Shown here one piece after another: positions 1 to 7,500 of a DNA stretch of 11,455 bases; positions within the stretch are counted from its first letter, which is position 1, and the number at the start of each line of letters is the position of its first letter. Made by a program: the position numbers and the translations under genes. Under the pieces are notes generated by a model, which searched no databases, was not told the DNA's origin, and saw nothing but the letters and a program-made list of their open reading frames with translations. The DNA comes from a bacterium (GTDB taxonomy: Bacteria > UBP14 > UBA6098 > JAFGQG01): the NCBI GenBank assembly GCA_016930435.1, contig JAFGGQ010000118.1:1-11455 (forward strand), read 5' to 3'.

Positions 1-32
1 ATTTATAGCATAAAAACACCAAAATATCAAAA

Positions 33-46
33 GTGCCTTTAGGCAC
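33..46. repeat. Short perfect hairpin GTGCC-TTTA-GGCAC
   Basis: GTGCC and GGCAC can form a perfect 5-bp stem around a TTTA tetraloop; the whole 14-mer is palindromic. It sits in AT-rich DNA with no T-run after it, so it is not an intrinsic terminator. Compact palindromes of this sort are common in REP-like or IS200/IS605-associated elements, but no transposase is present and membership of a family cannot be shown from one copy. Confidence 0.4.
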
Positions 47-94
47 GAAATAGAATTAAATCATACACTTATCTCCAAATTACCGGGTATCGCC

Positions 95-136
95 GTTCCA
101 CCTGTTTACCGGTGGGAACTCTCCACGCCAGTGGAG
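95..136. repeat. Two adjacent GC-rich hairpins
   Basis: The first hairpin pairs GTTCCACC (95-102) with GGTGGGAAC (111-119), with one bulged G and an eight-base loop. The second pairs CTCCAC (121-126) with GTGGAG (131-136) around GCCA. They stand only one base apart and are much more GC-rich than the flanks. A structured intergenic repeat or the end of a small non-autonomous element is possible. A structured RNA is an alternative. No T-run follows that would make either a terminator. Confidence 0.4.
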
Positions 137-196
137 CAAAGGGGGAAAACAATATAAATAAAATCCGAATATTATGCGTGGCTTTAACCGCAGAGT

Positions 197-213
197 AACC
201 AACAAGGTTGGTT
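197..213. repeat. Perfect hairpin AACCAAC-AAG-GTTGGTT
   Basis: AACCAAC (197-203) and GTTGGTT (207-213) are exact reverse complements, separated by the three bases AAG. No U-tract follows on either strand. With the hairpins at 33-136 it makes a cluster of four inverted repeats within about 180 bases, which suggests one composite intergenic repeat or a decayed mobile element rather than separate regulatory sites. Confidence 0.4.
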
Positions 214-255
214 CGGCTATAGAAATCAAATAACATCTTCTTAAAGGAGTTATTT

Positions 256-330
256 TTGAATAAAGATAAAACAAAGCATAAACCCGTTTTGACTATACAA
301 AGATTTCTGTTGCCTGTATCAATTTTATAG
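256..330 (+). CDS. Possible 24-residue small ORF or 5' remnant of a gene
   Basis: A TTG codon at 256 lies six bases after a strong Shine-Dalgarno-like stretch (AAAGGAG ending at 249). It opens a 24-codon frame with a basic N-terminus (MNKDKTKHKP) and a hydrophobic C-terminus (FLLPVSIL), ending in TAG at 328. After the TAG the same frame stays open for another 15 codons to a TAA at 376. It could be a leader peptide for the lipoprotein gene downstream, the stub of a decayed gene whose signal peptide is left, or chance. The charge-then-hydrophobic pattern looks like the start of a signal peptide. No family is recognised and I regard it as more likely not a functional gene. Confidence 0.2.
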   Translation: MNKDKTKHKPVLTIQRFLLPVSIL

Positions 331-404
331 CTTTATTTACCCGATAGTTTACTTAACCTAAGGATTGAAAACTTATAACAAACTACAAGGTTTCTAAATA
401 CATC

Positions 405-1451
405 GTGATTTTTACAAAGCATATAAATGTATTTCTCATCCTTTCGGTTTTTCTGTTAACATTGGCCTGTGACAATCATAACGGTCCGGTCCCCCCGGAT
501 GGTGATACCACCATCGTTTTTAACGCTTACCGGGACGGCAACTGGGAGATCTACGGCATGGACGAGGAGGGTAATAGTCAATTCAACCTGACCCAAAACT
601 CAGCCAGTGACATCTACCCGGCGTGGTCACCGGACGGCCAAACCATCGCATTCGTCTCCGACCGCGACGGTGACAACGAGCTTTTCCTGATGAACTATGA
701 TGGCTCTAACCAGATTCAAATCACTGATGATGATATTACCGATGCCCTGGACGGCGATTACGAGTGGTTCAATTCCGGCGAAAAGATCATCTTCGTGAAA
801 GGCGAGGATAACCAGTCCGAGATATTCCTGTATGACATTATGGATAACTCCTTCCAGCAGGTTACCAACAACTCCTTCATGGATAAATGGATCAGCATTT
901 CGCCTGACGATTCGCTGCTGGCCTTTATCTCCAACCGGGACGGCAACCGCGAAATATATATAGCAGATTTAAGTAACTATAGTCAAGTAAATTTGACCAA
1001 TTCGGTAGCTTCAGAGAAGTACCCCGCCTGGTCGCCGGACGGCACCAAACTTGCCTTCATCAGATCCATGATGGATTTCCAGGAGGTACATATCTATGAT
1101 TTCACGGATTCATCCTGGAGCCGTCTTACCGACGACGGCGGCTATAAACTCTATCCACGCTGGTCGCCGGACAGCCAGTACCTTATCTACCTCCGGGGAG
1201 AGGGCGAATTCGATTTCAATACTTTCGATATATTCAAGGTCCGTTGTGATGGCGAAGAATTGATTAATCTGACCGACGATGCTCTCTTCGATGGCGCTAA
1301 CAGGTGGTCACCCGAGGGGGACTATATCATCTATACCCATGGCGATCCGGAGGTTGACCTGGAGGTGTACCTGATGGATGCTGATGGTTCCGATAAGATT
1401 AACCTATCCCAAAACACCGCCTTCGATCAGTCCCCCCGCTGGCGGCCCTAA
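405..1451 (+). CDS. PD40/TolB-like beta-propeller lipoprotein
   Basis: The product is 348 residues. Residues 1-21 form a signal peptide ending LLTLA before Cys22, a lipobox-like site; its -3 residue is Thr rather than the usual Leu, so lipidation is likely but not certain. From about residue 35 to the end there are seven repeats of about 44 residues, each with an IxFxSxRDGxxEIYxMDxDG strand pair, a short LT segment and a YPxWSPDG turn. These are PD40 repeats, as in TolB and the DPP-type propellers. Seven repeats suggest a closed seven-bladed propeller filling the mature protein. The TolB N-terminal domain is absent and no peptidase domain follows, so it is not TolB itself. Such proteins usually bind partners or ligands in the periplasm or at the outer membrane; no specific ligand can be read. 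The GTG start is chosen because a stop (366-368) lies in frame upstream, no ATG or other GTG lies between, and the signal peptide begins here. The ribosome-binding site is weak (AAGG at 387-390, 14 bases away). Confidence 0.9.
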   Translation: MIFTKHINVFLILSVFLLTLACDNHNGPVPPDGDTTIVFNAYRDGNWEIYGMDEEGNSQFNLTQNSASDIYPAWSPDGQTIAFVSDRDGDNELFLMNYDGSNQIQITDDDITDALDGDYEWFNSGEKIIFVKGEDNQSEIFLYDIMDNSFQQVTNNSFMDKWISISPDDSLLAFISNRDGNREIYIADLSNYSQVNLTNSVASEKYPAWSPDGTKLAFIRSMMDFQEVHIYDFTDSSWSRLTDDGGYKLYPRWSPDSQYLIYLRGEGEFDFNTFDIFKVRCDGEELINLTDDALFDGANRWSPEGDYIIYTHGDPEVDLEVYLMDADGSDKINLSQNTAFDQSPRWRP

Positions 1452-1456
1452 AAAAT

Positions 1457-1487
1457 AAATATTTCAACAATATTTGTCCTTTTTTTT
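1457..1487 (+). terminator. Weak terminator-like AT hairpin with T-run
   Basis: AAATATT (1457-1463) pairs exactly with AATATTT (1469-1475) around TCAAC. After four bases there is a run of eight T (1480-1487). The stem has no GC pairs, so it would be a weak intrinsic terminator. Its place six bases after the stop of the propeller gene is right for one. Confidence 0.35.
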
Positions 1488-1499
1488 CCAATATACAAC

Positions 1500-1527
1500 T
1501 TGACTATTAAGGCTTTATCTTTATCTT
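1500..1527 (+). promoter_or_regulatory. Possible sigma70-type promoter upstream of the giant gene
   Basis: TTGACT (1500-1505) matches five of six -35 consensus bases. TATCTT (1522-1527) follows after 16 bases and matches the -10 box at four of six positions. A start site near 1535 would leave a leader of about 45 bases before the giant gene. The same octamer TTGACTAT occurs at 289-296 upstream of the first gene. The match is modest in very AT-rich DNA. Confidence 0.3.
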
Positions 1528-1549
1528 AATCAACTTGAATTATATATAG

Positions 1550-1557
1550 TATATTTG
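1550..1557 (+). promoter_or_regulatory. TAnnTTTG motif (Bacteroidota-type -7 box)
   Basis: TATATTTG fits the TAnnTTTG element known from Bacteroidota promoters. The TTG expected about 19-21 bases upstream is not there; the nearest TTG (1535-1537) is only 12 bases away. It is therefore a half match and an alternative to the sigma70-like site at 1500-1527. Confidence 0.2.
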
Positions 1558-1570
1558 ATAACTATAAGAT

Positions 1571-1575
1571 AAGGA
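1571..1575 (+). promoter_or_regulatory. Ribosome-binding site of the giant gene
   Basis: AAGGA lies six bases before the ATG at 1582. This is good spacing and, with the signal peptide starting at the same codon, fixes the start of the 2852-residue protein. Confidence 0.6.
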
Positions 1576-1581
1576 CTATAA

Positions 1582-4500
1582 ATGACCAAAAGACAGATTT
1601 ATTTATTTACCCTGACTTCATTATTAATCCTGCTCTATCTGGGGACCGCATTCGGGCAATTCACCAATCTGGGCAAGGTATTTTACTTCTGTTATCCATC
1701 GAACGCCCAGCGGGAACCGCACTCCCCGCCTGAACCGCCTTCTTTTTTCAACGGCATCCTGATTTTAACTTCCTCATTCGATGCAGCTGGAACGGTCCGA
1801 AACAATGATGGTTCATTCAATGTTCCTTTTTTCATTCCGGCCAACTCCACGGTTACCATCGTTATCGATTCCACGCATTGGCTTGCCCGGTCGGAAGTCG
1901 CCCTGAACAAGGGGTTGAAAGTTGAATCTGATACCCTGATAACTGCGTATTTTCTCGCCTACCAGCAGCCTGGTGCTACAAATGATATGGCCCTCCTGTT
2001 CCCACAGGCTTCACTGGGAATGGCTTACCGTGTACTGGGCTGGCCTGATAATATCCCCACCTATCCCCTGGGGATCATTCCCACCCGGCAATATGACCGG
2101 GGACCATCCATGTTCGCTATTGTAGCCACCGAGAACAACACCCGGGTGTCTGTTACTCCAACTGTAAATACCCAGGGTGGGCATCTGGCGGGAGTGACAT
2201 TTAGTACTACACTCCAGGAATACCAAGCCTATCAGGTGCTTGCCAATACACAGGCTTCCACTTATCCATTCCTGTATGATCTTACCGGCTCACTGATCGA
2301 AGCGGACAAACCTATTGCTGTGATCGCCGGCTCTCAGATCGCCCTGGTCCCGGATTCCATTATGGCTGCCGATTACCTGATCGAGATGATGCCACCCCTT
2401 ACCGCCTGGGGGATGACCTTCAACGCCTTCCCTATACAGCAGCGGAATTCCTGGCACAAGGATGTGCTTCGTATCCTGGCCGCTGAGGATGCTACAAGTA
2501 TAACCATTACCGATGGATCCGGAGTTACTCCGGCTAACCTGAATGCCGGTGAAGTCTTCGAATGGAATGGGGTGCCCTGCGAACCGGGTGGATGGCTCTG
2601 GGATGCCAATTGCGATAATAAATGTCTGGATTCCCCAACCTATATCGAATCGGATAAACCTATATTGGTGGCCCAGTATATTATGGGCGGAACCATGACC
2701 AGCCGAACCGATTTCATGGGTTATTATATCAATCCGCTCGGGGACCCAGCCTATATGCTTGTTCCGCCCATCGAACAGTATGCCCGTCGTTACGTATTTC
2801 TAACCCCAAGCGGATACAACAATGATTTTTTAAACGTAGCCATTCCATCGGGGCACGAGGGTTCGATCATTTTGGATGGTGCCCCGCCGACTTACTCCAC
2901 CCCCTGGTTCAATATACCCGTTGAGGGTTACCGGGGCGCCGTGATAAGTTTGAGCCCAGGCTCTCATATCCTGGAAGCAGATGTTGAATTGATGCTTCAG
3001 ATGTACGGTTATGATAATACCTGGGCTTCCTACGCCACCATCGCCGGCCAGAATCTGCTCCCCATTAACGCCGAATATATGCTGATGAAATACTGCCTTA
3101 CCCCAACCGTACAAACCGGCACCCAGGCTACCTGGCGAATCGTTATCTACAATTTCCGGGGCGACCCTTCTACACAGATCTCCGTTGTGGATTCCCTGCC
3201 TACCGGATTCTCCATGAGCTCTACACCGCCAACTTATGAACTGTATGGCGCAGTAAGGGACAGCATTATGGATCCATCCCCCGGAGAAACCATCCTTAAC
3301 TTCGGATATTTCAGCATGACAGAAGGCGATTCCATCGTGATAATATTCACCGCGGATATTGAGGTTGGAATTGCCGGAATATTCGATAATGCCTTCTCGG
3401 TTTGGAACCAGGAAGGCCATGCCGGCGGCAATTTCGGAGGCAGGGGACCCGAAGATGATGTCGAGGTTATCGTGCCATTGTTCCATCTGACCATCATTCA
3501 ACCCTTCGATGGCGCTTATGTCGCTTGTATTGACCAGTTTATAGAAATGACTATCATCCCATCCTTCAGCGCCGTGAACCCCGCTTCTATCCTGTTCGAG
3601 GTAACCCGTACCGGAGAACCACCCGATACCTTTTATTCCACACCGGGATTGCTCTATTTCCACAATGACACCCTTACATTCGATCCTCCTCCCGGCTATT
3701 ACGAACACGGCGATACCGTTTATGTATGCTTGATCCATGTTGAAGATACCATGGGCTACGAAATGCCTTTTCTCCCATTCTGCTGGGAATTCTACATAGA
3801 TTTTGAACCGCCGGTGGCATTCAATTTTAATGTGGAACCCGGCGATACCATTACTGACTCCCTCCAGATAATAACTTTCTACCTTATAGATAGCCTGACC
3901 GGAGTCAACCCCGGCCGCATAACTGTAACCATAGATGGCGTCCCTTACGGACCACCTGCTATTACATACGCCGGAGATTCCCTCGTTATAAATCCCGGAA
4001 GGCTTGGAATCAACTGGTTCGATTATTCCGAAGTGGAGATCTGCCTGTATGTCGAGGACTATCCGGATTATTGCGAAAACATACTGGATACCTGCTTTAT
4101 ATATGGGGTTATACATTCCGTTCCGGTTGTGGAAATAATAATGCCGCTTGACAGTACCATTACTTCCTGCTTCGACCAGGAGATAGTAGTCCACATTGTG
4201 GACACAATACTGGAGATAGATCCCGGCTCTATCATCCTTGAAGTTGCAGGGATAAGCTATACTATTGGCCCATATCTTGATTTCCGTGACAGCATCCTGA
4301 CGTTTTCGCCGCCAATGCCAGGCTTTGCCAATAATGAAACGGTGTTAGTCAGGCTGATAAATGTCACCAACATTATCGGCACACCGCCTGACAGTATGCC
4401 AATAGTATGGGAATTTTACGTGGACCTGGAAGCACCTCACTTTTCCGGTCTGATACCACCACCCGGTTCCCTGGTCCATATCCCCTCACCGGATATTCAC

Positions 4501-7500
4501 CTCTATGTAACCGACAACCTGGCAGGGGTTAATCCCGATAGTATAAGGATTACCCTTAACGGGAGCTTACTGCCTCCCGCCAATTATACGTTCACCGATA
4601 GCCTGTTACAACTTGTGGGGATCACTTTTACCGAAACCGAGACCATCGAGGTCTGCGTCTATGCCGAAGATATGCCCGATTATTGTCCTCCAAACGGAGA
4701 TGAGATCTGCTGGTGGTTCGTAGTCGCGCTGACCGCCCCGGAAGCGGTACCATTTTACCCACTTGCCGGAGAGATCACCGCTTGCGACCCGGATAGCATT
4801 GTAATCCTCCTCACATCCGAAGATGGAGAGATCGACCAGGAAACGATTGAAATTATCATTAACGGCATCTTATATACTATTGACAGCCCTTACTTGTCCT
4901 ATGATCCACTATCCCAACACCTGACCTTCTTTCCCCCGGCCGGATTCTTTTCCGATGATGATTCCCTCATTATCCAGCTCCAGCATGCGCGGAACGAGTA
5001 TGGCGTGGACCTTACAGAACCCCTAATATATACTATTTATGTGGATTATACGCCCCCTGATTTCTGGAATATCATTCCCCTTCCAGGCAGTATAGTGTCC
5101 GTTCCGGCTCCCACTATATCATTTAATGTAAGTGATAACTTAAGCGGTTTGAATGAGGCTACGCTGCTGATTACAATCAATGACAGTATCCAGTTCATGA
5201 TCGGGGATCCCGGTGTGGAATGGAGCGCGCCTTCCCTAACTCTGGATACCGAATCGGCCGGTTATTACTTCACCGATGGGGATACACTCCAAATTTGCGT
5301 TTTTGCTGAAGATATGCCCGATTACTGCGGCCCTAATTCGGATAGCCTTTGCTGGGAATTATACATAAACCTTGCCCGGCCATCAGCCATATTGCTGGAA
5401 CCGCTGGAAAATACATACTCTGCATGCGAAGACCAGGAGATCATCTTCCGCATTAACTCATCAAATGGTGTTGATGAAAGCTCGATCCGGCTATGGGTAG
5501 AAGACATCGAATATAGCACTGCAGACCCTGAATTGGAATATCTTCCGGGTACCCGGCGCTTAGTATTTTCACCTTCTCCTCTATGGAATAACGGGGATTC
5601 AGTTGAATTTTGCATTACCGACCTGCTGGATACACTTGGCCATGAACTTATGGATACCGTATGCGGAAATTTCATAGTGGATCTTACCGCTCCATCCCCC
5701 TATGCCATCTCCCCCGTCCCTAATACCCTTCTGAACGATTCAATGCAGATCATCCAATTCTGTCTATTTGATTCCCTGGCGGGGATTGCCCCGAATTCCA
5801 TCCGGCTGACTGTCAATGGCATCAGCTACAATTACAACTATGATTGGGTTATCACCGATACCTGCCTGGAATGGAATCCCGGTGACCATGGTATCGTTTT
5901 TAACAATTGGGACACCGTAGAAGTGTGCCTGGAAACAAGGGATGCTGTAGATTATTGTGAACCCAATGAACTCGATTCCTGCTGGTATTTCGTGGTTCAT
6001 ACCGAAGGCCCAACCGGGGAGATTATCACCCCACGGGACGGCTGGTATTCTGCCTGCAACGACCAGGGGATTACATTCATTCTCTATGATGATCTTTACA
6101 TTGAACCGGCCTCTGTAACCCTCACTGTCAATGGGATCGATTACAATATTGACAGCACGGGCCTGACCCATGCCGGAGATACTTTCTTCTGGGCGCCGGC
6201 CGAACCCTGGGATAACGGGGACACCATATTCGCTTGTATTACGGAGGGACGGGATTCCATCGGGAATCCACTGACAGATACTGTCTGCATCGAGGTAATT
6301 ATCGACCTTCAACCCCCCCTTGTGCTGAATACCTGGCCAACCCACCTGGACTCAATCACAGATATAACCCCCCTGGTAATCATAGATATTTTCGATTCCC
6401 TCGCCGGATTGAACCCGGATTCACTGGAAATCAATATCAATGGCGACCTTTACCATATCGGTTCAACTGGTTTTAGCTGGGCTGATCCTACCCTGAGGAT
6501 CAATTTTGACATCCTGCCATACGAACTCGTAGGTGGTGACAGCGTTCGTATATGCCTGCATAGCATTGATCTGGTGGATACATGCGGCCCCAATGAACAC
6601 CTTTATTGTTTTACTTTTTATATTTCATCCGGGGGGCCTGCCGCGACAGTTATACGCCCCCTAAACGATACTTATTCGGCCTGTCCGGACGAACATATCG
6701 TGCTTTACATTGAGGATGTTGATGGCGTGGATCCCTCATCTGTACTCCTGGAGATCAACTCCAGCCTGACCGGACCGCGTACATTCCTTGTGGATGGAGC
6801 GGTTCTGATCTGGGATGATTCGCTGTTATATTTACCCGCACCCCCATGGTCCGACGGGGAATCCCTTAGCGTCTGCCTGCTGGCAGCTAATGACAGCCTG
6901 GGCAATCCCCTCGAAGATGCCCCGGTATGCTGGGATTTCATCATCGATCTATCCCCACCGGTATTCAGTGATGAATGGCCTGCAGATGGCGAAGCTATCC
7001 CGGAACTCGCCCCTGTAGTTTCCGTATCCCTCCTCGACATTCTCTCCGGATTGGACATGTCAAGTATCCATTTCAATATCGATGGGCTGGATTATTATCT
7101 TAGCCATGCAGCGGTCAACCTGGCCGGTGATACCTTAAGTATTGATTTTCGCGTCGCCGGATTGGAACTCAGCGGATGCGATACCGTGAATATCTGCGCC
7201 TATGCATCTGATCAGCCCGATTACTGCGAACCCAATGCCGGCGAGCTTTGCTGGACCTTCTTTATCCCCTGCGGAGGTCCCCTGCCACGCGCACTCGAGC
7301 CACCCGCATTGGTCTATTCATCATGCCCCGATCAAGCCATCGCAATCGCAATCATCGATACTGACGGAGTAGCCGAATCTACAATTATCTTGGAAGTAGC
7401 CGGTGTTGTTTATACTCTGCCCGATCCACATCTGAGCTGGACCGATGACAGCCTGCTTATATTTATTCCCAGCCCTTATTTTGCCGATGGCGATACCATA

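Larger units (their letters stand above)
1..404. other. AT-rich non-coding region with inverted repeats
   Basis: No convincing protein-coding gene is visible in these 404 bases. The first half (33-213) holds four short inverted repeats, listed separately. The second half holds a Shine-Dalgarno-like AAAGGAG (244-249 region) followed by a 24-codon ORF. Bases 331-404 form the AT-rich leader of the propeller lipoprotein gene, in which I see no strong promoter. A TTGACT at 289-294 resembles a -35 box but has no good -10 box at 16-18 bases. A minus-strand ORF across 80-274 is rejected as a translation of the hairpin DNA. Confidence 0.6.

Noticed and set aside
80-274. 64-codon open frame on the minus strand in the upstream region
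   Set aside because: Most of it translates the hairpin DNA at 95-213; the product lacks any domain and looks like the usual spurious ORF over intergenic repeats.
2830-4194. 454-codon open frame on the minus strand
   Set aside because: It lies wholly antisense to the giant gene, whose domains here (IgGFc-like, DUF11-like, A1, B1) are clearly recognisable. The antisense translation shows no family motif, signal peptide or repeat, and reads as a frame left open by codon bias.
5764-6345. 193-codon open frame on the minus strand
   Set aside because: It is antisense to repeats B4-B5 of the giant gene, and the translation has no recognisable features.
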